NCBI GenBank assembly: GCA_038327195.1
Contig: JBBQKU010000006.1
Span: 105,879 to 169,878 of the forward strand
Source of the DNA: UBA4416 sp038327195
GTDB taxonomy: Bacteria > Bacteroidota > Bacteroidia > B-17B0 > Aurantibacillaceae
Reading direction: 5' to 3'
Length of the DNA stretch: 64,000 nt
Part shown: in pieces, positions 8,102-16,847 of the stretch
How positions within the stretch are numbered: the stretch's first letter is position 1
How the letters are laid out: each line of letters opens with the position of its first letter
Made by a program: the position numbers and the translations under genes
The notes under the pieces: model-generated
What the model was told of the DNA's origin: nothing
Databases searched by the model: none
What the model saw: only the letters and a program-made list of their open reading frames with translations

Positions 8102-9376
8102 ATGAAATTATTATATAGCATATATAAAGAGTATAAAGTTTTAACGCGAGATAGAGCAGGGCTAGCTATTACGTTTATTATGCCTACGGTTTTAATTTTA
8201 ATCATAACACTTATTCAAGATACCACATTTCGTTCTGTAAGCGAGGCTTCTGTACCTTTATTAATTGTAGACAGAGACAATGACTCACTTGCATCATCTT
8301 TAGAAAAATCATTAGCTGGTTCAAAGTTTTTTGCAATCACAAAAAAAAATATGACTAATGAGCAAGCGAAAAATGAAATTGCTCATGGTAGTTATTTAAT
8401 AGGAATTGTAATTCCAGAACATACGAGTAAAAATTTAAGAAAAAAATCAACGCAACGAATTTCTAAACTATTAAATAGTTTCACAGGCGATACTATTTCT
8501 AAGGATGAACCAATTGATACTAATCGTTTACAGCTTCAATTGTTTTTCGACCCAATCACAAAGCTTTCTTTTAAAACAACGATAAGTAATTCTATTTCAA
8601 GTATTATTTCCCAAATAGAAATGCAAAGTATGGCAACTTCGCTTAATGAAAAAATGCAAGAAAATTTTCCATATGCAACGCCTCAAAAATTAGAAACAGC
8701 GCCTTTAGTTACAACAACTGAAGAATACGCATCTTATAATAACTCTACAATAATCCCAAACTCTGTGCAACATAACGTTCCGGCATGGACACTCTTTGCT
8801 ATGTTTTTCATCTGTATTCCCTTAGCAGGAAACATTATTAAAGAACGCGAAGATGGAAGCGCATTTCGTTTATTAACGATGCCAGGCTCATATATGATTG
8901 TGATATTGGGAAAAATGTTAACGTATATCATTGTGAGTTTAATTCAATTTGGATTAATGTTATGCGTTGGTTTATATATTTTGCCTTTAATGGGAATGCC
9001 ACAATTAAATGTTGGGGATAATGTTTTATTATTATTTTTAGTAGCATTTTCAGCTGGCTTAGCAGCTACTGGATTTGGATTATTAGTTGGAACTATTTCA
9101 AACTCTCATGATCAAGCTTCGTTGTTTGGAGCCGTGTTTGTAATTATTTTAGCAGCTATAGGAGGCATTTGGGTTCCAACGTTTGTTATGCCTGAAATAA
9201 TGAAACAGATAAGTGTAATTTCTCCGCTCAATTGGGGCTTAGAAGCATTTTATGGAATTTTCTTACGAAATTTTGGATTGAAAGAAATTTATCCTGAATT
9301 AATTCGCTTATGGCTTTTCTTTTTAGCGGCTTTAACTTCTTCTTTTTTATATCAGAAGTATGTAAGGATGCGATAA
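8102..9376 (+). CDS. ABC-2 type transporter permease
   Basis: 424 residues. One N-terminal membrane helix (about 20-37) is followed by a large extracytoplasmic domain of roughly 190 residues, and then five hydrophobic helices (from WTLFAMFFICIPLAG onward) with the conserved ABC-2 segment ending in WVPTFVMP. This is the YhhJ/YhiH-type architecture of drug or lipid exporters. It partners with the ATPase directly upstream. The stop lies one base from the end of the convergent M20 gene, and no terminator hairpin is visible, so the two transcripts probably overlap. Confidence 0.9.
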   Translation: MKLLYSIYKEYKVLTRDRAGLAITFIMPTVLILIITLIQDTTFRSVSEASVPLLIVDRDNDSLASSLEKSLAGSKFFAITKKNMTNEQAKNEIAHGSYLIGIVIPEHTSKNLRKKSTQRISKLLNSFTGDTISKDEPIDTNRLQLQLFFDPITKLSFKTTISNSISSIISQIEMQSMATSLNEKMQENFPYATPQKLETAPLVTTTEEYASYNNSTIIPNSVQHNVPAWTLFAMFFICIPLAGNIIKEREDGSAFRLLTMPGSYMIVILGKMLTYIIVSLIQFGLMLCVGLYILPLMGMPQLNVGDNVLLLFLVAFSAGLAATGFGLLVGTISNSHDQASLFGAVFVIILAAIGGIWVPTFVMPEIMKQISVISPLNWGLEAFYGIFLRNFGLKEIYPELIRLWLFFLAALTSSFLYQKYVRMR

Positions 9377-9377
9377 G

Positions 9378-10595
9378 CTATTGCATTTCATTAATAGTAA
9401 TCCAAGCCATTAATCCAATCGAAATTTCCAATGCTTGTTCATCAATATCAAATGTTGAAGTGTGAACACCTGAAGTAATGCCTTTTTGTTTATTACCAGT
9501 TCCTAATCTATAAAAACAACTTGGTACTTTTTGGGTAATATAAGAGAAGTCTTCAGCCGTCATTCGTAATGGTAAATCTTCAACATTTTCTTTACCTAAA
9601 TACTCTATTGCTAACGCTTTGCAACTTGCTGTTAATTCAATATCATTTACTAAAAAGGGATAACCATTTTCAATATTAATATCGGCAGTTGTTTTATATT
9701 TTTCACACACAGATAGTATAATCGATTTTATTTTTTCTTTAACTTCTGCCCGCCAAGCTTCGTTCATCGTTCTAAATGTGCCGGCCATATAAACGCTTGC
9801 AGGTATTACATTAGTTGCGCCCTTGCCTTCAATTTTACCGAATGCCACAACTGTTGGAATGTGATTATTGTTATTTTTTGAAACGCCATCTTCATCAAAA
9901 TAAAAAGGAAATTCTTTTTCAATTTCTTGAATTATTGCAGCAGCTGCATTTAAAGGATTGATGTATTCTGCAGGCATAGCGGCATGCCCTCCTTTGCCAT
10001 AAATAGTTATATGAAGTTCGTCGGTACTCGCCATATACATACCACTTCTAAAGCCAACTTTGCCAACCTCCATACTTGGAAATACGTGTTGAGCCATAGC
10101 TAAATCAACCGTTGGATTTTGTAAGACACCTGCTTCAATCATTAAAGATGCACCACCAGGCAAAACTTCTTCGCCAGGTTGAAACATAATTTTTACGGTT
10201 CCATTAAATGTGTGTTTTAATTTATTTAAAATAATAGCGGTTCCTAAAACGGATGCGGTGTGCACATCGTGTCCGCAAGCATGCATTACGCCTATGTTTA
10301 TAGATGTATAGTCTGTTTTATTTTCTTCTTCAATAGGTAACGCATCTAAATCAGCACGTAATAAAATCGTTTTTATGTCGGGATTATTCCCTTTAATAAT
10401 GGTTATAATACCTGTTTGTACTATGTTTTTAGTATACGAAATTTTATGTTTATCTAAAACCGAACATACATATTCAGATGTTCTATATTCTTTAAATGAT
10501 AGCTCTGGATTTTTATGAATATGGCGTCTAATAGAAACTATTTCTGCAAAAATTTCTTTTGAAAAAGATTTTATTTCTGAAATATTATTTGTCAT
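9378..10595 (-). CDS. M20 family metallo-amidohydrolase (N-acyl amino acid/hippurate hydrolase-like)
   Basis: 405 residues, cytoplasmic, no signal peptide. The M20D signature is visible: RADLDALPIEE near residue 80, the metal-binding MHACGHDVH with C107 and H109, PGEEVLPGG near 140 with the catalytic Glu pair, the dimerisation lid motif GGHAAMP, and MTAEDFSY near the C-terminus. The family hydrolyses N-acyl amino acids, and some members act in peptidoglycan or indole-amino-acid conjugate turnover; the substrate here is not predictable. The start overlaps the DUF4296 gene by 11 bases, so it is probably translated in concert with it. Confidence 0.9.
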   Translation of the reverse strand: MTNNISEIKSFSKEIFAEIVSIRRHIHKNPELSFKEYRTSEYVCSVLDKHKISYTKNIVQTGIITIIKGNNPDIKTILLRADLDALPIEEENKTDYTSINIGVMHACGHDVHTASVLGTAIILNKLKHTFNGTVKIMFQPGEEVLPGGASLMIEAGVLQNPTVDLAMAQHVFPSMEVGKVGFRSGMYMASTDELHITIYGKGGHAAMPAEYINPLNAAAAIIQEIEKEFPFYFDEDGVSKNNNNHIPTVVAFGKIEGKGATNVIPASVYMAGTFRTMNEAWRAEVKEKIKSIILSVCEKYKTTADINIENGYPFLVNDIELTASCKALAIEYLGKENVEDLPLRMTAEDFSYITQKVPSCFYRLGTGNKQKGITSGVHTSTFDIDEQALEISIGLMAWITINEMQ

Positions 10596-10941
10596 ATCTC
10601 CCTTTTGCAGCCGTTTTATTAAGTCGTTCTAAAACTTCATCATAAATTTTTTTAAACATGACTGGATGTTTAGAATAAAAATAAACAGATGAATCAAATT
10701 TCCCTTTCGTACAATTATTATCTTTTATAGGATTAAATAAATAAACTGAATCTATATTTTGACCTGTAACTGCTTTCACATTTATTCCTGACGCGCCTTC
10801 TGCTAAATAACATTCTGTTAGGATAGTTACCATTTCTTCATGTGGCAAAATAGTTTCAGGAACCATTACTTCATCTTTCTCAACAGAGCATGAAATAAAA
10901 ATTAGAGTTGTTAGGATTAAATTAATTGGACTTAGCTTCAT
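10585..10941 (-). CDS. DUF4296 lipoprotein
   Basis: Chosen start at 10941 gives MKLSPINLILTTLIFISC, a textbook lipoprotein signal with the lipobox Cys at residue 18; an upstream ATG at 10959 would only add MLTLQL. The mature part (about 100 residues) begins with a Pro/Glu linker and contains the DUF4296 pattern: an MVTILTECYLAEG helix, an Asn-rich middle and a C-terminal YDEVLERLN helix. Function unknown; the family is confined to Bacteroidota. It overlaps the MerR gene by about 20 bases at its start and the M20 gene by 11 at its end. Confidence 0.8.
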   Translation of the reverse strand: MKLSPINLILTTLIFISCSVEKDEVMVPETILPHEEMVTILTECYLAEGASGINVKAVTGQNIDSVYLFNPIKDNNCTKGKFDSSVYFYSKHPVMFKKIYDEVLERLNKTAAKGRYDK

Positions 10942-11842
10942 TAACTGTAAAGTTAACACTTGTAAGCATATTTTTTAATTCTTCAAAAGAATTTAATAAA
11001 CAAACATTGTTTGGAAAGTCAATTTTTAAATTATTTTGATAAAAAACTCTACCAGAAACTAATATTGATTTGTTTTTAAAAATCTTTGATATAGATATTA
11101 AATAGTCTTGTAAAGATATATCTTCAGAAGGATTTGTAAATGAAGTTAATATAACATCAGGTGAAATCAATTCATTAACTTTTAATAAGTCTTCGTATGG
11201 AACTGATTGTCCAATATAAAAACATTTATGCCCCTTTGATTTTATTAAAAAAGAAGAATAAAGTAATCCTAATTCATGAAGTTCTTTATTGGGTAGGTAA
11301 AGTAAAAATGTTTTTGGTTTTAATGTTTTTTCTTCAAATAAACCGTCAATACCAACAATTATTTTTTGACGAATAAGGTGAGAAATGAAATGTTCTTGAA
11401 CGGTATTAATAATGCCCATTTGCCACATGGTTCCAACTTGTTTTAAAAAAGGAAAAACCACTTTCTCCATTGTGTTTTCAAAGCCAAAATGAATAACGCA
11501 ATTCGAAATAATTTTTTCAAATTTAATTTCATCCATTTCAATCATACTCAAAACTAAATTATCTAATTGATCACTTTCTTTATTGAAAGAATTTAGAATA
11601 ATTTGAGCATGCTTTAATAATTCGCTATCAGGAAGAGTCGCAATTTTTGATATTTTAAACCCATTTGTATTCAATAAAGATATATTTAGAATACGTTTTA
11701 AATCAATAGATGTGTAAAAACGAATATTAGTATTAGTGCGTTCCGGCTTTAAAATACCATAACGCTGCTCCCAAATGCGCAACGTATGGGCTTTAATACC
11801 CGAAAGTCTTTCCAAATCTTTTATAGAATATTGTTCGCTCAT
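10922..11842 (-). CDS. MerR-family regulator with B12-binding domain (CarH/LitR-type)
   Basis: 306 residues. 1-70 is a MerR winged helix (TLRIWEQRYGILKPERT); 80-165 is the helical bundle that caps cobalamin; 175-300 is a B12-binding Rossmann domain. The pocket residues keep the CarH spacing: W140, E150, H151 (WQMGIINTVQEH), and the lower-axial His is H189 in ELHELG, a D-to-E variant of DxHxxG. By analogy with CarH/LitR it would be a light-sensitive repressor using adenosylcobalamin. It heads an overlapping minus-strand chain with the DUF4296 and M20 genes. A -7 box lies only 9 bases upstream of the ATG, giving an almost leaderless mRNA. Confidence 0.85.
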   Translation of the reverse strand: MSEQYSIKDLERLSGIKAHTLRIWEQRYGILKPERTNTNIRFYTSIDLKRILNISLLNTNGFKISKIATLPDSELLKHAQIILNSFNKESDQLDNLVLSMIEMDEIKFEKIISNCVIHFGFENTMEKVVFPFLKQVGTMWQMGIINTVQEHFISHLIRQKIIVGIDGLFEEKTLKPKTFLLYLPNKELHELGLLYSSFLIKSKGHKCFYIGQSVPYEDLLKVNELISPDVILTSFTNPSEDISLQDYLISISKIFKNKSILVSGRVFYQNNLKIDFPNNVCLLNSFEELKNMLTSVNFTVNEAKSN

Positions 11843-11851
11843 GTTAAGTTA

Positions 11852-11859
11852 CAAATGTA
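11852..11859 (-). promoter_or_regulatory. -7 box (TACATTTG) for the MerR gene
   Basis: On the minus strand this reads TACATTTG, matching TAnnTTTG. No clear TTTG lies about 19 bases upstream. It overlaps a TGTAAACA element (11856-11863), so a repressor bound there would block it. Confidence 0.5.
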
Positions 11860-11884
11860 AACAACAATCACAGCTTAATGTTTA
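11856..11884. promoter_or_regulatory. Candidate operator: TAAACA/TGTTTA inverted pair
   Basis: TAAACA at 11858-11863 (within TGTAAACA) and TGTTTA at 11879-11884 form an inverted pair with a 15-base spacer, next to the MerR -7 box. The same hexamers recur upstream of the ECF sigma gene at 28953. Operator role is inferred. Confidence 0.35.
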
Positions 11885-12052
11885 AATGTTTTAATTAATA
11901 TAGCTCACAAATAATGTATTTCGTCTATAATATTTATGCATTAATACTTACTTTTAATTTTATTGAAAACCCTTCCTTATTTAGAATTAATATAAATTAC
12001 GAAAAATGTTAATAAATTACAAAAATTACTACCTATTTATATAACATTCTGT

Positions 12053-12060
12053 TATTTTTG
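12053..12060 (+). promoter_or_regulatory. -7 box (TATTTTTG) for the actABCDEF-cox operon
   Basis: Exact TAnnTTTG match 22 bases before the first ATG (12083) and 67 before the preferred ATG (12128). No TTTG at the expected upstream distance. Confidence 0.5.
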
Positions 12061-12127
12061 CACGGACATTTTTGTCATAATAATGTCATTAAATTGCTTA
12101 AACACATACAAAATTAGATATAATTCT

Positions 12128-13414
12128 ATGCATAACAATTTGTCTCATTTCTCTTTAAAACCCTTTATCTCTGCGGTTTTTCTGTTATTAGCTTTTTCAT
12201 TTAACGTAAAAGCTCAAGATGGCGCTAAAATTTTCAAACAAAATTGTGCAGTTTGCCATGCATTAACTGATCAAAAATTAACAGGCCCTGGTTTGTTAGG
12301 AGTTGCAGGTCGTGTTCCAAAACCAGAAGCTGCATGGTTAACAAACTGGATAAAAAACAACAATAAGGTTATTGCTTCAGGCGATGCTTATGCAAAAACA
12401 TTAGTAACTAATAATGGTGGTACTGATGCCATGAGTGAATTTGAATTTTTATCTGATGCTGAATTAAAAGCATTAGTTGATTATGTAATTGCTCCACCAG
12501 TTGTGGTTGCTCCACCAACTACAACTACAGGTGGCCCTGCAGGAGAAGTTATTGAAGAAGCAAAAGGTGCTATTGATCCATTATATTTATTGTTAGGGTC
12601 TATTGTATTGTTAGCTATTATCATTGGTGCTTTAAGAAGCGTTCGTCATTCATTAGCAAATTCATTTAATAAAAAAGAAGGAAAACCAGAAGTTGCTGAA
12701 ATGACTTTTGGACAAGAAGTAAAACATTGGATGTCTGGTCACCGTCGTTTAGTTGGTGTATTTGGAATCATTATTTTATTTGTTGGAATGAAATCTTGCT
12801 GGAATGCTTGTTTCAAATTAGGTGTGTATTATGATTACACAACTCAAAAAGGATATAAACCAGAACAACCAATAAAATTCTCTCACAAGTTACATGCTGG
12901 AGATAATGAAATTGCCTGTCAATATTGCCACAATACTGTTGAAAAATCTCGTCATGCGGGTATTCCTTCTGTAAATGTTTGTATGAATTGTCATAAAGGA
13001 ATTCAAAAAGGTCCTCAATACGGAGAAACAGAAATTCAAAAAATATACGATGCTTCTGGTTTTAATCCAAAAACTGGAACTTACGATAAGCCTGAAAATC
13101 CTATAAAATGGATTAAAGTTCACACATTACCTGATCACGTATATTTTAATCACTCACAACACGTTGTAGTTGGTAAACAAGAATGTGCGACTTGTCACGG
13201 TGATTTAAAGAAAATGACTGTTGCAGAACAAAAAACTCCATTAACAATGAAATGGTGTATTGAGTGTCACCGCAAAACAGAAGTTGCAATGGAAGGAAAT
13301 GCATATTATGATAAAATGCATAAAGCATTAAAAGAAAAATATAAAGGGCAGTATGGTGTTAAGTTTACGGTTGAATCAATCGGCGGACTTGAATGTGCTA
13401 AATGTCACTATTAA
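12128..13414 (+). CDS. actA: Alternative complex III subunit ActA, multiheme cytochrome c (with fused monoheme domain)
   Basis: Electron-transfer subunit of the quinol:cytochrome c oxidoreductase ACIII. Six CxxCH motifs are present: one in an N-terminal monoheme domain (CAVCH, about residue 40), then CQYCH, CMNCH, CATCH, CIECH and CAKCH in the C-terminal pentaheme part. Two hydrophobic helices separate the domains (LYLLLGSIVLLAIIIGAL and VGVFGIIILFVGM). The ATG at 12128 gives a good signal peptide ending in VKAQ; an in-frame ATG at 12083 would lengthen the N-terminus by 15 polar residues. The fused N-terminal cytochrome is usual in Bacteroidota. First gene of the respiratory operon. Confidence 0.9.
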   Translation: MHNNLSHFSLKPFISAVFLLLAFSFNVKAQDGAKIFKQNCAVCHALTDQKLTGPGLLGVAGRVPKPEAAWLTNWIKNNNKVIASGDAYAKTLVTNNGGTDAMSEFEFLSDAELKALVDYVIAPPVVVAPPTTTTGGPAGEVIEEAKGAIDPLYLLLGSIVLLAIIIGALRSVRHSLANSFNKKEGKPEVAEMTFGQEVKHWMSGHRRLVGVFGIIILFVGMKSCWNACFKLGVYYDYTTQKGYKPEQPIKFSHKLHAGDNEIACQYCHNTVEKSRHAGIPSVNVCMNCHKGIQKGPQYGETEIQKIYDASGFNPKTGTYDKPENPIKWIKVHTLPDHVYFNHSQHVVVGKQECATCHGDLKKMTVAEQKTPLTMKWCIECHRKTEVAMEGNAYYDKMHKALKEKYKGQYGVKFTVESIGGLECAKCHY

Positions 13415-13449
13415 TTGTTAAAAACCGGTAATTACAAGAAATATAACAC

Positions 13450-16400
13450 ATGACAATGTCAAAAAAATACTGGAAAGGCTTACCTGAACTAAACAACAGC
13501 GAAGACTTTGTACAAAACAAAAACAATGAGTTTGCAGAAACTTTACCAATGGAAGATTTTCTTACTGGTGATGATGCAAAAACAAATGGCACTAGCCGTA
13601 GAGATTTCTTAAAAGTAATGGGTTTTAGTACAGCCGCTGTTGCATTAGCTGCTTGTGAAACTCCTGTTAACAAAGCAATCCCATACGTAGTTAAGCCAGA
13701 AGAAGTTACACCAGGTGTGGCAAATTTTTATGCATCAACTTTTTATGATGGACATGATTATGCGTCAATTTTAGTTAAGACTCGCGAAGGCCGTCCAATT
13801 AAAATTGAAGGTAATGATTTATCTAAAGTAACAAATGGTGCTACCAGTGCTAGAGTTCAATCTTCAGTATTAAGTTTATATGATGGCGCTCGTTTAAACG
13901 GCCCATTAGCAAAAGGAAATCCTACTACTTGGAAAAATGTTGATGATGCTGTTTCAAAATCTATTTCAGTTGGTCAAGCTGTAATTTTAAGTTCTACGGT
14001 TATCAGTCCTTCAACAAAGGCAGTAATTGCTGAGTTTACTGCAAAATACCCAAATGCAAAGCATGTTACTTATGATGCTATTTCTTATTCTGCATTAATT
14101 AATGCAAATAAAAATGTATTTGGTAAATCTGTAGTTTCTTCTTATGATTTTTCAAAAGCAAAAACAATAGTTGGTGTTGCTTGTGATTTCTTAGGAACTT
14201 GGTTAAATCCAATTGAATTTGCTAATCAATATAGTAAAACACGTAAAGTAAATCGTGAGAACTTAGAAATGAGTAAGCACTACCATTTCGAAGCTAATTT
14301 ATCTTTAACTGGTGCTAACGCCGATGAGCGTTACATGGTTAAACCTTCTGAATTTGGAAAAGTTATTGCTGCATTATATAATGAAATTGCAAGTGCTACA
14401 GGAAATGCAAAAGTTTCTGATGGTAAAATTGGAAATGCTGCAGCCTCAAAAGCAATTGTAAAAGCTTCAAAGGAATTGATTTCAAATAAAGGAAATTCTA
14501 TTGTTGTTTGTGGTTATAATGATGAAGCTTGTCAAACTCTAGTTAACGGTATCAATAAGATGCTTGATAACTATGGTAAAACTGTTGATGTTGAATTGCA
14601 TTTTAATTTAAAACAAGGTAACGATAAAGAATTTATTGATTTAGTTGCTGATATGAATGCTGGTAAAGTAGGCACATTAATGACTTACAACTGTAATCCA
14701 GTTTATACTGCCCCTGCTTCTTTAAAATTTGAAGCTGCTTATAAAAAAATCGCAACGAAAGTTTCTTTCTCTCAAACATTAGATGAAACTTCTATGCTTG
14801 CGGATTATGTTTGTCCTGATAATAATTATTTAGAGTCTTGGGGTGATGCTAATCCAAAACGTGGACATTATTCATTACAACAACCAACAATTAATCAAAT
14901 CTTTAGAGCTCCTAAATACGAAGGAACTCGCCAAGTTCAAGATACATTATTAAAATGGTCAGGAATTAAGGCTGATTACTTAACATACTTACAAGGATAC
15001 TGGAATAATCATGTATTTCCTCAACAAGGTAAATATTTAGATTTTGCTTCTTTTTGGGCTCATACTTTACATGATGGTGTTTTAAAAGTAACTGTTGTTA
15101 AAGATATTCCTTTTACTCCAGCAAAATTAGACTCAACTGGTAAAATTGAAGCGACTGGTGTTGCAGCTATAGTTGCTGAATTGGTTGCAGAAGTTACAAA
15201 CACTATTGTTCCAAAAGAAGTAATTGCTCCAAAACATGAGCCAGCAATGGTAGCTGTAGAAACAAGTTATCCTACTCCAGATTATAACAAAGCTGCTTCA
15301 ACTGCAGTTTCTGCAAAAGGTGGAGAATTTGAATTAGTAGTTTATGAAAAAGTTGGTTTAGGAAATGGTAATCAAAGTAATAATCCATGGTTAATGGAAT
15401 TACCTGATCCTATTTCTAAAGTAACTTGGGATAACTATATTACAATGTGCCCGGCTGATGTAGCTAAAATGGGTTTAAATGAAATGAAACGTCAAGATAT
15501 TATTGGTTCTATTGCAGAATTAACAGTAGGTGGCGTAACTATTAAAGTACCAGTTTATCCTCAACCAGGCCAAACTGAAGGAACTATTGGTTTAGCAGTT
15601 GGATATGGCAGAACAGGAAAAGACATGAAAGTTGCATTAGGCGTTGGTCAAAATGCTTATCCTTTTGTTACTGTTGCTAACGATACTTTAACAAATTCTA
15701 ACTTAGCAGTTTCAGTTAAAAAAACATCTGAAGAACACACATTTGCAGCTACTCAAATTCACCATACAATTATGGGACGTGAAGAGTATTTATTACGTGA
15801 AGTTTCTTTAAACGAATACAAAAGCAAAGAAAAAGAAATTTGGAATCCAATTGCTGCATTACCTGCACACGGTGGAGGAAAAACACCAATAGCTGCAGTT
15901 GATTTATGGGATGAATTTCCAAGAATGAACCACAAATGGGGATTAACAATTGACATGACTTCTTGTATCGGTTGTGCTGCTTGTGTTGTTGCTTGTACTG
16001 TTGAAAATAATGTTCACGTAGTTGGTAAGGAAGAAGTTGGCAAAACTCGTGAAATGCATTGGTTACGTATTGATCGTTATTATACATCTGATATGACTAA
16101 AGACAGAGCTGAAGAAGAGCATGTTGGAGGAAAACAAATGTATTTAGATATGGAAAACCCTTCAAATAATCCGAAGGTGACATTCCAACCAATGATGTGT
16201 CAACATTGTAATCACGCTCCTTGCGAAACTGTTTGTCCTGTATTAGCAACAAGTCACAGTTCTGAGGGATTAAATATGATGACCTATAACCGTTGTATTG
16301 GTACTCGTTACTGTGCAAACAACTGTCCATTTAAAGTACGTCGTTTCAACTGGTTTAACTATAATGCTAACGAAATGTTTACTGACATTAATCCTGCACA

Positions 16401-16803
16401 ACAAGATTTAGGACGTATGGTATTAAATCCAGATGTTGTAGTTCGTAGTCGTGGTGTAATGGAAAAATGCTCAATGTGTGTTCAACGTTTACAGGCTGGT
16501 AAATTAGTAGCTAAAGCTGCTAAAATGCCAATAGTAGATGGCGCTATAAAAACTGCTTGTCAACAAGCCTGTCCTACAAACGCTATTATGTTTGGAGATG
16601 CAAATGATGAAAATGCAGAGATTACTAAATGGAGAGGTGATGATAAAAACTACGTTCTATTAGAGGAAGTAGGTATTAAACCAACTGTTTCTTATTTATT
16701 GAAAGTAAGAAATCAAGAGGAGGAAATGCACACTCACGCTGCTCATGCTGCTAGTAAACATGAAGAAAAAGCAGAAGGACATAAAGAAGAACACCATTCT
16801 TAA
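13450..16803 (+). CDS. actB: Alternative complex III subunit ActB, Fe-S protein with molybdopterin-like domain
   Basis: 1117 residues. It starts with a Tat-type signal (SRRDFLKVMGFS, Arg pair 50-51), followed by ALAAC, which may make it a lipoprotein at C69. Residues about 75-780 are a molybdopterin-oxidoreductase fold that in ACIII carries no cofactor; residues about 830-1060 are a ferredoxin-like domain with cysteine groups CIGCAACVVAC, CQHCNHAPCETVC, CIGTRYCANNCP and CSMC plus CQQACP, enough for four clusters. The tail is His-rich. An alternative ATG lies at 13456. It passes electrons from the quinol sites in ActC/ActF to ActA/ActE. Confidence 0.93.
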   Translation: MTMSKKYWKGLPELNNSEDFVQNKNNEFAETLPMEDFLTGDDAKTNGTSRRDFLKVMGFSTAAVALAACETPVNKAIPYVVKPEEVTPGVANFYASTFYDGHDYASILVKTREGRPIKIEGNDLSKVTNGATSARVQSSVLSLYDGARLNGPLAKGNPTTWKNVDDAVSKSISVGQAVILSSTVISPSTKAVIAEFTAKYPNAKHVTYDAISYSALINANKNVFGKSVVSSYDFSKAKTIVGVACDFLGTWLNPIEFANQYSKTRKVNRENLEMSKHYHFEANLSLTGANADERYMVKPSEFGKVIAALYNEIASATGNAKVSDGKIGNAAASKAIVKASKELISNKGNSIVVCGYNDEACQTLVNGINKMLDNYGKTVDVELHFNLKQGNDKEFIDLVADMNAGKVGTLMTYNCNPVYTAPASLKFEAAYKKIATKVSFSQTLDETSMLADYVCPDNNYLESWGDANPKRGHYSLQQPTINQIFRAPKYEGTRQVQDTLLKWSGIKADYLTYLQGYWNNHVFPQQGKYLDFASFWAHTLHDGVLKVTVVKDIPFTPAKLDSTGKIEATGVAAIVAELVAEVTNTIVPKEVIAPKHEPAMVAVETSYPTPDYNKAASTAVSAKGGEFELVVYEKVGLGNGNQSNNPWLMELPDPISKVTWDNYITMCPADVAKMGLNEMKRQDIIGSIAELTVGGVTIKVPVYPQPGQTEGTIGLAVGYGRTGKDMKVALGVGQNAYPFVTVANDTLTNSNLAVSVKKTSEEHTFAATQIHHTIMGREEYLLREVSLNEYKSKEKEIWNPIAALPAHGGGKTPIAAVDLWDEFPRMNHKWGLTIDMTSCIGCAACVVACTVENNVHVVGKEEVGKTREMHWLRIDRYYTSDMTKDRAEEEHVGGKQMYLDMENPSNNPKVTFQPMMCQHCNHAPCETVCPVLATSHSSEGLNMMTYNRCIGTRYCANNCPFKVRRFNWFNYNANEMFTDINPAQQDLGRMVLNPDVVVRSRGVMEKCSMCVQRLQAGKLVAKAAKMPIVDGAIKTACQQACPTNAIMFGDANDENAEITKWRGDDKNYVLLEEVGIKPTVSYLLKVRNQEEEMHTHAAHAASKHEEKAEGHKEEHHS

Positions 16804-16847
16804 AAATAACTAAAAAATTAAATTATAAATTCTGAATTAATAATAAT

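Noticed and set aside
15770..16087. Minus-strand ORF of 105 residues inside actB
   Set aside because: Shadow of the Fe-S region of actB on the opposite strand; low-complexity Gln/Leu composition and no support.
13450..16803. ActB as a genuine molybdenum oxidoreductase
   Set aside because: The molybdopterin-like half in ACIII ActB lacks the cofactor and metal ligands; gene order actABCDEF identifies it as the respiratory subunit.
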